NCBI RefSeq assembly: GCF_004216695.1
Contig: NZ_SGXC01000001.1
Span: 1,550,001 to 1,614,000 of the forward strand
DNA from: Pigmentiphaga kullae
GTDB taxonomy: Bacteria > Pseudomonadota > Gammaproteobacteria > Burkholderiales > Burkholderiaceae_B
DNA: 64,000 nucleotides
Reading direction: 5' to 3'
Shown here: one piece after another, positions 47,104 through 54,893 of the stretch
Layout: the number at the start of each line of letters is the position of its first letter
How positions within the stretch are numbered: position 1 is the first letter of the stretch
The notes under the pieces: model-generated
Seen by the model: only the letters and a program-made list of their open reading frames with translations
The model's database searches: none
Told to the model about the DNA's origin: nothing
Translations under genes and position numbers: made by a program

Positions 47104-48084
47104 TCAATCCAGCGCGATGTTCAGCCGCTGGAGTACCAGCCCGAAGCGCCGGGTCTCGTCGGCCAGTTCCTTCACGTACTCCGCGCGTTCCAGCGCATAG
47201 GGCTCGTAGAACATCGCGTCGTAGCGCTTGAGGACCTCCGGATCGCGCAGTACCTGCGCCACGTCGCGCTGGATCTTGTCGGCCACCGCCGTGGGCGTGC
47301 CCTTGGGCGCCAGTAGCGCGACCGATCCCGCCAGGTCGAAGCCGGCAGGTCCGCCGGACTCCGAAATGGTGGGAACGCCCGGAAAGCCCGCCAGGCGCCG
47401 GGGCGCCGAGACGGCCAGGTAGCGCACCTTGCCGGCGCGCTGCAAGGGGCCGGCGCTGCCGCCGCTGCCGAAGGCCCAGGCCAGTTCCTTGTTGGCCACC
47501 GCGGCATAGAGTTGTCCCATGTCCTTGTACGGGACGTGCATCATTTCCACGCCCGCTCCCTGTTCCAGCATGGCGCCGCCGATGTGTCCGGGACTGCCGA
47601 CGAACCACGAACCGTAGGTGACCGAGCCAGGCTTGGCGCGCGCCGCCTGGAGCAGGTCGCCGGTGCTGCGCAGGGGGCTGTCCACCGGGACGACCACGAA
47701 GAAGTAGTTGCGCAGCATGGGCGTGATGGGCTCGAAGTCGCGCATCAGGTCGTAGGGCAGTTTCTTGAACAGGTAGGGATGGGCGCTGGTCTGCGCGTTG
47801 TCCATCTGCAGCAGGGTGTAGCCGTCGGCGGGACTGCGTTTGGCGGCGTCGATGGCGATGAAGCCGTTGCCTCCGGGTTTGTTCTCGACCATGACGGGCT
47901 GCCCCCATTTCTGCGACAGCCGGTCGGCCACCAGCCGCAGCGCGACGTCGGGGCCGCTGCCCACGGGGAAGGTGGAGACGATCCGTACGGGTTTGGCGGG
48001 GTAGTCCTGGGCGAGCGCCGCGGATGTGCCGCACAGGACCAGCGTGATCGCCGCGAGCATGGAATGGATTGTTGGCGTTTTCAT
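47104..48084 (-). CDS. Bug-family periplasmic solute receptor
   Basis: A 326-residue Bug receptor. ATG 48084 gives a proper Sec signal (MKTPTIHSMLAAITLVLCGTSAALAQ); the longer reading has none. Typical segments are YPAKPVRIVSTFPVGSGPDVALRLVADRL, VENKPGGNGFIAIDAAK and HVPYKDMGQLYAAV. It is divergent from the 3-hydroxyanthranilate dioxygenase-like gene across a gap containing tandem repeats, and is the likely receptor for that small pathway. Confidence 0.9.
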   Translation of the reverse strand: MKTPTIHSMLAAITLVLCGTSAALAQDYPAKPVRIVSTFPVGSGPDVALRLVADRLSQKWGQPVMVENKPGGNGFIAIDAAKRSPADGYTLLQMDNAQTSAHPYLFKKLPYDLMRDFEPITPMLRNYFFVVVPVDSPLRSTGDLLQAARAKPGSVTYGSWFVGSPGHIGGAMLEQGAGVEMMHVPYKDMGQLYAAVANKELAWAFGSGGSAGPLQRAGKVRYLAVSAPRRLAGFPGVPTISESGGPAGFDLAGSVALLAPKGTPTAVADKIQRDVAQVLRDPEVLKRYDAMFYEPYALERAEYVKELADETRRFGLVLQRLNIALD

Positions 48085-48166
48085 GATCCGGATTCCCGAA
48101 GGTTGAACAAGCCGCCCCGGGGGGAGGCCTTGCCACTGTGCCACCGCCAGGGCCGGATGGGGCGGG

Positions 48167-48248
48167 GCATAAGCGCTTTCGGGACAGGCAGAAGTATTTT
48201 GATGGCAGGCGGGCGCGCATAAGTTTTTTCGCCCCAGGAAGAAGCATT
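48167..48248. repeat. Tandem imperfect 32-bp direct repeat, 50-bp period
   Basis: Two 32-bp units starting at 48167 and 48217 (GCATAAG...CAGG-AGAAG-ATT), 24 of 32 positions identical. Within each unit CATAAG and a second AAG element (CAGAAG or AAGAAG) are 21 bp apart. Such doubled direct half-sites at two helical turns look like an activator-binding region. They lie in the divergent gap upstream of 48311. Confidence 0.6.
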
Positions 48249-48310
48249 GCCGGCTGGCGCCTGCATCGCGGCGGGCCGAGAATAGGGGAAATCATTACCA
48301 GGACGTAGCG

Positions 48311-48844
48311 ATGAAACTTTTCCCCAGCCTGCAGCTGCACATGCCGCAAATCGATCTGCAGGAAATCATGGAGCACCTGCGACACAACGAGGAGCGGCGG
48401 ACCTATCCGCTATGGCAGGAGGACGACTGTCTGTGCTTCATCGCGCGTGGGCGTGAATACCGCAGCGAGTTCCACCTGAATCCCAGCCACGAAATGCAGT
48501 ATTCGCTGAAAGGAGACCTGCATCTGCACTATCGCACCCCCGAGGGGGTGGAGAAGGTGGCGGTGGTTCCCGAAGGGCATTGTCTTTACCAGCCACCCAT
48601 GGTGCCGCATTCGCCGCGGTTTGCGCCCGATGCGTTCCAGCTGGTGATCGAGCGCAAGCGCCGTCCCGGCGAAGTGGATCGCTTCCATTGGTTCTGCCCT
48701 TCTTGCGACAATCTGCTGCACGAGGAAAGCTTCATCGTCAGCGACTATGGCGCCGATCCTGTATCGCGGGCCTACGACAACTTCTGGGGTTCGCTCGATT
48801 TCCGCACCTGCAAGAAGTGCGGCACGGTCATGTCGGATCGCTGA
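48311..48844 (+). CDS. 3-hydroxyanthranilate 3,4-dioxygenase-like cupin
   Basis: A 177-residue cupin matching 3-hydroxyanthranilate 3,4-dioxygenase (NbaC/HaaO). The iron-binding H55, E61 and H100 and the substrate residues R51 and E114 are in the expected spacing. The C-terminal rubredoxin-like pair CPSC (129-132) and CKKC (167-170) of bacterial forms is intact. The known enzyme opens the ring of 3-hydroxyanthranilate. The other kynurenine- or nitrobenzoate-pathway genes are not adjacent. The neighbours are a cysteine hydrolase and a LysR, so a related aminophenol acid may be the real substrate. AGGA precedes the ATG. Confidence 0.87.
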   Translation: MKLFPSLQLHMPQIDLQEIMEHLRHNEERRTYPLWQEDDCLCFIARGREYRSEFHLNPSHEMQYSLKGDLHLHYRTPEGVEKVAVVPEGHCLYQPPMVPHSPRFAPDAFQLVIERKRRPGEVDRFHWFCPSCDNLLHEESFIVSDYGADPVSRAYDNFWGSLDFRTCKKCGTVMSDR

Positions 48845-48856
48845 GCGGGGGCGGTC

Positions 48857-49522
48857 ATGAGCAATATCCTACGCACGCTGGCGGAGAAGGTGGAGCCGCG
48901 ACATACGGCCCTGGTCATCGTGGACATGCAGAACGATTTCTGCGCTCAGGGCGGCTACCTGCAGCGCACCCGGGCCGAGAGCGGGCGCAATCCTATCCGG
49001 GTGGACGAGAATGCGTCCATTGCCGACCGGATCGGCGTGCTGGCGGACGGGGCCAGGGCAGCGGGCGCCATGGTCGCGTGGCTGCGCTCGGTCTACGACT
49101 TCAGGTATCTGGCGGACGCCCATGTCGCGATGCGAGAAGGTGAAGGCTGTTGCATGGAAGGCACCTGGGGAGCCGACTTCTTCCGTATCCAGCCCGGGCC
49201 GGAGGACGTGGTCGTGGACAAACACACGTTCAGCGGTTTTCACGAGACCGGGCTGCACGCGCAGTTGCAGGCGCGGGGCATCGGGACGCTGGTGATGACG
49301 GGCGTGGCTACCAATGTCTGTGTCGACTCGACTCTTCGGCACGGGTTTTTCCTGGGCTATCACATCGTGGTGGCCGAGGATTGCGTGGGCAGCGGCAATC
49401 CGGTGGGGCACGAAGGCACGTTGTCCACGGTCAAGGTGAACTTCGGCGAGGTCACGACCTCGAAAGAGTTGCTGCGATTGTTCGGTAGACATACTCCGGC
49501 CGGCGCCCCGCCTGTCCTCTGA
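48857..49522 (+). CDS. Isochorismatase-family cysteine hydrolase (RutB-like)
   Basis: A 221-residue cysteine hydrolase with the triad D23 (VIVDMQNDF), K122 (VDKHTFSGF) and C155 (GVATNVCVDSTLRH). The overall pattern is closest to ureidoacrylate/peroxyureidoacrylate amidohydrolase (RutB). It starts 12 bases after the cupin dioxygenase. The pairing suggests that it hydrolyses an amide or imine nitrogen of the ring-cleavage product. The rut pathway is not present, so a RutB role proper is unlikely. Confidence 0.85.
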   Translation: MSNILRTLAEKVEPRHTALVIVDMQNDFCAQGGYLQRTRAESGRNPIRVDENASIADRIGVLADGARAAGAMVAWLRSVYDFRYLADAHVAMREGEGCCMEGTWGADFFRIQPGPEDVVVDKHTFSGFHETGLHAQLQARGIGTLVMTGVATNVCVDSTLRHGFFLGYHIVVAEDCVGSGNPVGHEGTLSTVKVNFGEVTTSKELLRLFGRHTPAGAPPVL

Positions 49523-50769
49523 TGCTCCACACCAAGCACCTGCGCCCCTTCCTGGCCGTCGTGCGCCACGGCAACCTGGCCCGTGCGAGCGAGGAACTGC
49601 GCCGCGCCCAGTCGGCCGTGTCGCGTTCGGTGCAGGAGCTGGAGGGCTGGTTCGGCGTTGCGCTGTTCGAGCGCAGCGCGCGCCAGTGGCTGTTGACCGA
49701 TTTCGGCCAGACGCTGCACCGGCGGACCGAGCTGGCGTTCACGGAACTCCAGCAGGCCTGTGACGCCTTGTGCGAGCGTTATCCCGAGTCGGCGCAGCGG
49801 TTGCGCACGGCGCCGTTCTTTTCCCTGGCGGTGCACGAGCGGCGCCTGGAATTGCTGTTCGCCTTCACCGAGCGCAAGCACATCAGCACGGCCGCGGCGG
49901 CGGTGGGTGTGTCGCAGCCGGCCGCCAGCATGGCGTTGTACGACCTGGAGGCCAGCGTCGGCGTGCCTTTGTTCGACCGCGCGCATGCCGGCGTCGCGCT
50001 GAACGACAGCGGCGAGCTGCTGCTGGCGCACGTGAAGCGGGCGCTGGCGCAACTGCGGCTGGCGGGTACCGAGATCTCGGCGCTGAAGGGCGTGATCGAG
50101 GGGCAGGTGGTGGTGGGGGCGCTGCCGTTCAGCCGGCCCTATGTGCTGCCGGTGGCGGTGGGGCGTGTGCTGGCGCAGCATCCGCGCCTGCAGGTGCGCA
50201 CGCTGGAGGCGCCTATGGATACGCTGGTGGCCGGCCTGCGGCTGGGCGACGTGGATTTCCTGGTGGGCGCGCTGCCGGTGGAGCCGCTGGAAAGCGCGCT
50301 GGTGGTCGAGCAGTTGATGCGCGAGCCCATGGTGGTGCTGGCGCGCCGCGATCATCCGCTGGCCACTGCCGCCGCCCCGGATCTGGCCGACCTGATGGAG
50401 TCCGCGTGGGTACTGCCCCGGCAGGGCACGCCTACGCGCGAGGCGCTGGGCGCATGCCTGGCGCAGCATGGGTTGCCCGAGCCGCAGGTGGCGGTGGAGT
50501 CGTCGGATATTTCCCTGATCCGGGGGCTGCTGCTGGAGACCGACATGCTGTCGGCGGCCTCGCGTCAGTTGTTCCCTCACGAACTACGGGCAGGCATCCT
50601 GGTGGAGTTGCCGGTGGTTCTGGCGGGCACCGAGCGTTCCATGGGCATCCTGCGCCGCACGCAGGAGCATTCGTCGCCGGGCGCGCAATTGCTGATCGAA
50701 GCGATCCGCCGGGTATGCCGCGACGAGTCGGGGGCAAAAGATCAGAGGTCGGCGGCCGCCCGGCCGTAA
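49522..50769 (+). CDS. LysR-type regulator with two tandem HTH domains (B)
   Basis: A 415-residue LysR-like protein with the same unusual layout as 37277-38533. The first HTH is in residues 1-60 (LRPFLAVVRHGNLARASEELRRAQSAVSRSVQELEGWFG). A complete second HTH is at about 110-170 (LELLFAFTERKHISTAAAAVGVSQPAASMALYDLEASVGVPLFDR), followed by the effector domain. The ATG overlaps the stop of the hydrolase gene (TGATG), so it is co-translated with the cupin/hydrolase pair it probably controls. Its last 28 bases overlap the convergent MarR gene. Confidence 0.88.
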   Translation: MLHTKHLRPFLAVVRHGNLARASEELRRAQSAVSRSVQELEGWFGVALFERSARQWLLTDFGQTLHRRTELAFTELQQACDALCERYPESAQRLRTAPFFSLAVHERRLELLFAFTERKHISTAAAAVGVSQPAASMALYDLEASVGVPLFDRAHAGVALNDSGELLLAHVKRALAQLRLAGTEISALKGVIEGQVVVGALPFSRPYVLPVAVGRVLAQHPRLQVRTLEAPMDTLVAGLRLGDVDFLVGALPVEPLESALVVEQLMREPMVVLARRDHPLATAAAPDLADLMESAWVLPRQGTPTREALGACLAQHGLPEPQVAVESSDISLIRGLLLETDMLSAASRQLFPHELRAGILVELPVVLAGTERSMGILRRTQEHSSPGAQLLIEAIRRVCRDESGAKDQRSAAARP

Positions 50770-51251
50770 TGGTTGTTGGCCTGCACCAGCTTGGAGAGCA
50801 GGCGCATGAAGGTTTCCTGGTCTTTCTTGCTGAGCGGCGAGATCAGCCGTTGCTGGGCCCGCGTCATGCCGGCCTGCAACTGGCCCATGACCCGCAGTCC
50901 CTCTTCCGTGATGAAGGACTGCCGCGAGCGGCGGTCGTCGGGGTCGACGCGCCGGGTCAGGTAGCCCTTGCGTTCGAGCCGCTTGACGACGTCGGCGGTG
51001 GTGGTGCGGTCCAGTCCGAGTTCATGGCCGATGGTTTTCTGGTCGCTGCCCGGCTGCAGGGACAGGGCGGTCAGGATGCCGTACTGGACCGGGGTGATCT
51101 CGTTGCTGCATTCCTCGAAGAACATCGCATAGTGGATCTGGTTCAGGCGGCGGACCAGATAGCCCGAGCGCGACCAGAGCACCTGTTCGGCGGGATCGAA
51201 GGGATGCGAGGGTGTGTCCTGATCTTGGGAGTCCGCTTCGTTATGGGTCAT
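50742..51251 (-). CDS. MarR-family repressor (NicR/BpsR/PicR type)
   Basis: A 169-residue MarR protein with the winged HTH QKTIGHELGLDRTTTADVVKRLERKGYLTRRVDPDDRRS. MarR regulators control the nicotinate genes of Pseudomonas (NicR) and Bordetella (BpsR, responsive to 6-hydroxynicotinate) and the picolinate cluster of Alcaligenes (PicR). The position beside NicX/NicD/NicF-type genes makes this the likely pathway repressor. A palindrome CAGTATACTG lies in its upstream gap (51305-51314), with a near copy at 58315-58324 upstream of the Rieske ferredoxin gene. Which of the three homologues it is closest to cannot be settled by eye. Confidence 0.87.
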   Translation of the reverse strand: MTHNEADSQDQDTPSHPFDPAEQVLWSRSGYLVRRLNQIHYAMFFEECSNEITPVQYGILTALSLQPGSDQKTIGHELGLDRTTTADVVKRLERKGYLTRRVDPDDRRSRQSFITEEGLRVMGQLQAGMTRAQQRLISPLSKKDQETFMRLLSKLVQANNHYGRAAADL

Positions 51252-51304
51252 CGTGGGGTGCTTCGCAGGGATACCGGCGCCGGTGGAAGCCAGCGCATTT
51301 TAGT

Positions 51305-51314
51305 CAGTATACTG
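51305..51314. promoter_or_regulatory. Candidate MarR operator, copy 1
   Basis: A 10-bp perfect palindrome CAGTATACTG in the gap upstream of the MarR gene. A near-identical CAGTATGCTG occurs at 58315-58324. It also contains a good -10 sequence (TATACT) for the MarR gene on the minus strand, consistent with autoregulation. Confidence 0.5.
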
Positions 51315-51339
51315 CGGAAAACCGGCCATGGCCCATGCG

Positions 51340-51972
51340 CTACCGGCTGGCGGCGGCCCCCAGTGCCTGGAGCACTTCGTCGCGCGGCATGACGGCGGCG
51401 TATTTCTGCTGCATGTCGAACAGGTTGGCCTCGTGCGGGCCCAGGGCGCGGTCACCCACGCAGTCCGAGGCGACGATGGGGCGCAGGCCGTGGCACATGG
51501 CGTCCACGACGCTGGCGCGCACGCAGCCGCTGGTGACCGCGCCGGCCACGATCAGCGTGCGCACGCCGCGCTGAGTCAGCCATGCGGCCAGCGTGGTGCC
51601 GAAGAAGGCCGAGGGCAGCGTCTTGCGCACCACGAGTTCGCCGGGAGCCGGGGCCAGTTCGGGAACGATGGCGCTGGCCGGATCGTGTTCCTTCAGTTTC
51701 AGCAGGCCGGGCACCTTTTCCGTGAAGACGTTGCCATCGGCGTCGTCGTCGGCGAACACGATGCGCGTGTGGGCTACGGGCCATCCCAGCCTGCGGGCCT
51801 CGGCCAGCAGGACGGTGGTGCGTTCGATGGCGTCGCGGATGTTGCCGCCGCCGAACATGGCCGGATCGGCGAAGCCGTTGACGAAGTCGACGATCAGCAG
51901 CGCGGCCGGGCCCCGCAGTTCGAGGTCGGCGCCGAATCCCTGGCGCTGGTAGGTCGAGATTTCCTTGTGCAT
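51340..51972 (-). CDS. nicF: Maleamate amidohydrolase (NicF/PicF-like cysteine hydrolase)
   Basis: A 210-residue isochorismatase-fold hydrolase with D29 (LIVDFVNGF), K117 (VRKTLPSAFF) and C150 (AVTSGCVRA). It lies next to 2,5-dihydroxypyridine dioxygenase and N-formylmaleamate deformylase genes, and the expected function is maleamate + water to maleate + ammonia, as for NicF. GGAG lies six bases before ATG 51972; the longer frame adds a shadow stretch. It is the last gene of the pathway operon. Maleate isomerase (NicE type) is not in the window. Confidence 0.88.
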   Translation of the reverse strand: MHKEISTYQRQGFGADLELRGPAALLIVDFVNGFADPAMFGGGNIRDAIERTTVLLAEARRLGWPVAHTRIVFADDDADGNVFTEKVPGLLKLKEHDPASAIVPELAPAPGELVVRKTLPSAFFGTTLAAWLTQRGVRTLIVAGAVTSGCVRASVVDAMCHGLRPIVASDCVGDRALGPHEANLFDMQQKYAAVMPRDEVLQALGAAASR

Positions 51973-51985
51973 GATGGCTCCGGTT

Positions 51986-53017
51986 CTAGTCGAGGACCTT
52001 GCCGTCCACGACCATGTCCCGCCCGTCCAGGCTGACGGTGCAGCGGCGCAGCGGGATGTCGATGTGGCAGGCGGTGGTGCGGCTTCCGCCGGCCTCGTTG
52101 TTGGGACCGAGAGAGAACAGGAAGTTGCCTTCGAAGGCGCGGGCATCCATGCCTATGGTGGCTTCGCGGTCGTAGAGCCCCAGTGTGGACCAGCGGGCGC
52201 GCGGCTGCAATCCCCAGCCTATGTGCGAGATCGCGTAGGCCTCGGGATCGTCGAAGGATGCCATGTAGTCGCTGAGCAGGTCGGCGGACAGGCCGCCCTC
52301 GATGCGTACGGCGTAGCCGTTCTCCACCGTAAGCGCGATGGGGTCGTCCACGTAGCATTTCTGCGGCAGCAGGATGTCGCCGCGGTCGATGACGATGCGG
52401 CCGCTGGCGCCCCCCTCGTTCGGCCAGGTCAGCGCGAAGCCGCTGGGCCAGTGGTCCCAGCGTCCGGGCTCGTCGACGAAGCCGTATTCGCTGATGGCGG
52501 GGAATTCGCCCAGGGGGCAGCGCAGGTCGGTGCCGGCGGCCGAGCGCACGCGCATTTCGCGGGCGGCCTGGATGCGCGCGGCGGCGGTGGTGACGCGGGT
52601 CTTGTCCTGCTGATTGGGGACCATGCGCATCAGCACCTCGGGCGGTTCGACCGCCAGCAGGATCTTGGTGCCGGTCTGCAGGATCTCGTGCTGTTCGGGC
52701 GAGAAGAGCAGGGTCATGAGATCCAGGACGAGGTCGCTGGCCTTCAGGGCGGCGATGGCGGCGTGGTTGCCGGTCAGGGGCGTCGTGCCGAGGTAGGCCA
52801 GCGCGTCCCGGCTCAGGGCCTTCTCGCCGTTGACCGGCGGCAGGTCCAGCCGGTTGACGATGGCTCCCATGGACTGCGCGGCGATGGTGGCGCACGACAG
52901 GGTCTGCGGATGGGTGGAGGCGCTGGTCAGGATGGTCACCGTCTGCCCCGCCTCCAGGCGGGACAGCGTCAGCACCTGGCGCCAGGCTTCGATGAACGGA
53001 TAGTCGCTGATGGCCAT
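51986..53017 (-). CDS. nicX: 2,5-dihydroxypyridine 5,6-dioxygenase (NicX/PicD)
   Basis: A 343-residue protein matching NicX, an iron-dependent extradiol dioxygenase with a fold related to leucyl aminopeptidases, throughout its length. Recognised segments include LLFSPEQHEIL, LLAVEPPEVLMRM, DEPGRWDHWPSGFALTWPNE, ISHIGWGLQPRARW, MDARAFEGNFLFSLGPN and HIDIPLRRC. It opens 2,5-dihydroxypyridine between C5 and C6 to N-formylmaleamate. The histidine/aspartate-rich C-terminal half that binds iron is intact. It starts 33 bases after the deformylase stop and ends 13 bases before nicF. Confidence 0.95.
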   Translation of the reverse strand: MAISDYPFIEAWRQVLTLSRLEAGQTVTILTSASTHPQTLSCATIAAQSMGAIVNRLDLPPVNGEKALSRDALAYLGTTPLTGNHAAIAALKASDLVLDLMTLLFSPEQHEILQTGTKILLAVEPPEVLMRMVPNQQDKTRVTTAAARIQAAREMRVRSAAGTDLRCPLGEFPAISEYGFVDEPGRWDHWPSGFALTWPNEGGASGRIVIDRGDILLPQKCYVDDPIALTVENGYAVRIEGGLSADLLSDYMASFDDPEAYAISHIGWGLQPRARWSTLGLYDREATIGMDARAFEGNFLFSLGPNNEAGGSRTTACHIDIPLRRCTVSLDGRDMVVDGKVLD

Positions 53018-53050
53018 GATCTTGCCTGTGGTCTGGAGGTGGGAGGGATA

Positions 53051-53896
53051 TCAGATCGAAACGCCGAGGAATGTGCCGAAGGCCTGGTAGAAGCCTTCCT
53101 CGTTGTCCCACGGAATCATGTGGCCGGCGCCGGGCACGCGAACCGTCTGCATCGAGGCCAGCAGGCTTGCGAACTCCGCGACATCGGCGTCCTCGACCAC
53201 GCCGCCCCGCTCGGCGGTCATCAGCAGCACGGGCTGCCGGATCGCGGGCAGGTCGGCATGGATGTCGTCGGTGTGGAAGCCCTCGAAGCTGGCCAGTACC
53301 GCCTCCTCGTCGCAGGTGTGCAGCCATTCGGCGCGCAGGCGCAGTTGTTCCTCGGTCCAGGTGGGGCAGAACTCGCGCATGGCGGTCCAGTCCATGCCGG
53401 CGCGCGCCGCCTTCATCGAGTCCACGTACCAGGGCAGCTTGGCGGGGTAGGGGCGGCGGCCGGGACCGGAGACGGGCGGGTCGACCGCTACCAGGCGGGC
53501 CATGGCGGGCATGCCGATGCGCGCGGCGCGCAGGCCGATGCGGGCGCCCATGGAGTGGCCCACCACGCTGGCGCGCGCCAGGCCCAGCGCCTCGGCCAGC
53601 GCGATCAGGTCTTCGGCCTGGGCGTCCAGGCTGTAGTCCAGGCCGGGGGCGGCGGTGGACAGGCCGCGGCCGCGCACGTCCACGACGTAGGTATCGAAGT
53701 GCCGGCCCAGGCGTTCGCCCACGAAGCCCCAGGTGATGGCGGGACTGGTGATGCCGGGAACGACGATGACGGGATCGCGCGAGGCGCGTTCGCCGTTGGC
53801 GCCGCCGTAGCGCAGGTAGTGCTGGCGGATGCCGTTGGCGCGCACGTTGGCGCCGTAGAGGAAGTGGCTGTCGGGCATGATGGGTGGCTTGGTCAA
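53051..53896 (-). CDS. nicD: N-formylmaleamate deformylase (NicD/PicE)
   Basis: An alpha/beta hydrolase matching NicD: NGIRQHYLRYGG, VVPGITSPAITWGFVGERLGRHFDTYVVDVRGRGLS, nucleophile S115 in GHSMGAR, DPPVSGPGRRPYPAKLPWYVDS, WLHTC, and GAGHMIPWD with the catalytic histidine. It hydrolyses N-formylmaleamate to maleamate and formate. The start is a TTG at 53896 (281 residues), because GGAG lies six bases upstream; the ATG at 53878 has no visible site but is an alternative. The longer upstream frame is a shadow of the decarboxylase gene. Confidence 0.93.
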   Translation of the reverse strand: MTKPPIMPDSHFLYGANVRANGIRQHYLRYGGANGERASRDPVIVVPGITSPAITWGFVGERLGRHFDTYVVDVRGRGLSTAAPGLDYSLDAQAEDLIALAEALGLARASVVGHSMGARIGLRAARIGMPAMARLVAVDPPVSGPGRRPYPAKLPWYVDSMKAARAGMDWTAMREFCPTWTEEQLRLRAEWLHTCDEEAVLASFEGFHTDDIHADLPAIRQPVLLMTAERGGVVEDADVAEFASLLASMQTVRVPGAGHMIPWDNEEGFYQAFGTFLGVSI

Positions 53897-53919
53897 GGAC
53901 GTCTCCGTGGGGGGGCGGC

Positions 53920-54888
53920 TCACAGGCCGAGGATCCGCGCCGCGTTGCCATGGCAGATGGCTTCGAGCTGGGCGCGCTCCAGGGGAGCGGTGTCGATGAA
54001 GCGGGCGGCGGCCTCGGTCGATTCGTACGGGTAGTCGACCGAGAACATCACGGCGTCCACGCCCATCTCGCCCACCGCGCCGACCAGCGTGGGATGCGAG
54101 CACACGCCCGAGGTGGTGATGAGCAGGTTGGTGCCGATGTATTCCGACGGCCGCCGCTGCAGGCTGATGCCGTAGGGGTAGGCGGCGAAGCGGCTGTCGA
54201 AGCGCCAGCGCTGGAAGGGCAGGCCTTCGCCCATGTGGCCCAGGATGACCTTGAGCCTGGGGAAACGGTCGAACACGCCGCCGAACACCAGGCGCAGCGC
54301 GTGGCTGGCGGTTTCCACGCCCCAGCCCCAGCTGGCGCCGGCCAGCACCGGCGCGCCGTCCAGCGCGTGCAGCGGTTTCCACGGGTCGATGGGGTGCAGG
54401 TACATGGGTACGTCCAGTTCCTGCATCCGTTCCCAGAACGGATCGTATTCGCGCCCTTCGTAATAGCGTCCCAGCGTGTGGCCGTTGACCAGCGAGCCCT
54501 TGAATCCCAGCTGCTTCACGCTGCGCTCCAGTTCGCGCGCCGCCTCGTGCGGATCGTGCATGGACAGCATGGCGAAGCCTGCATAGCGGTCCGGCCGCCG
54601 CGCGATCCGCTCGGCCAGGAAGTCGTTGTTCTCGCGCGCCCGGCGCAGCGCCAATGCCGTGTCGGGCTCGGCCTGCACGCCCGGTCCGGACTGGGACAGC
54701 ACGACCCGCTCGATGCCGGCCTTGTCCATTTCATCGAGCCGCAGTGCGTCGAAGTCGGCCAGGCGCTGGCCCAGTTCCTTCATGGTGGCCGGGTCGATGA
54801 AGTTCAGGAAGGCCTTCGAGTAGGTCTCGAAGCCCGGCATCATGAAGTGTTCTTCCAGCGCGATCTTGCGTAGCGTAGTCAATTCCAT
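53920..54888 (-). CDS. picC: Amidohydrolase-family aromatic decarboxylase (PicC-like)
   Basis: A 322-residue amidohydrolase_2 protein of the gamma-resorcylate/5-carboxyvanillate decarboxylase type. The N-terminal metal motif is ALEEHF, with a further histidine in YLHPIDPWK, HMGEGLPF, and the aspartate in SVDYPYE. In Alcaligenes, PicC of this family decarboxylates 3,6-dihydroxypicolinate to 2,5-dihydroxypyridine, the NicX substrate; the neighbours here fit exactly. AGGAGG ends one base before the ATG at 54888 and seven before an in-frame TTG at 54882, so translation may begin at the TTG. Confidence 0.88.
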   Translation of the reverse strand: MELTTLRKIALEEHFMMPGFETYSKAFLNFIDPATMKELGQRLADFDALRLDEMDKAGIERVVLSQSGPGVQAEPDTALALRRARENNDFLAERIARRPDRYAGFAMLSMHDPHEAARELERSVKQLGFKGSLVNGHTLGRYYEGREYDPFWERMQELDVPMYLHPIDPWKPLHALDGAPVLAGASWGWGVETASHALRLVFGGVFDRFPRLKVILGHMGEGLPFQRWRFDSRFAAYPYGISLQRRPSEYIGTNLLITTSGVCSHPTLVGAVGEMGVDAVMFSVDYPYESTEAAARFIDTAPLERAQLEAICHGNAARILGL

Positions 54889-54893
54889 TCCTC

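Noticed and set aside
51965-54034. 689-residue plus-strand frame across the nicX and nicD region
   Set aside because: It spans three well-supported minus-strand genes and shows only shadow composition.
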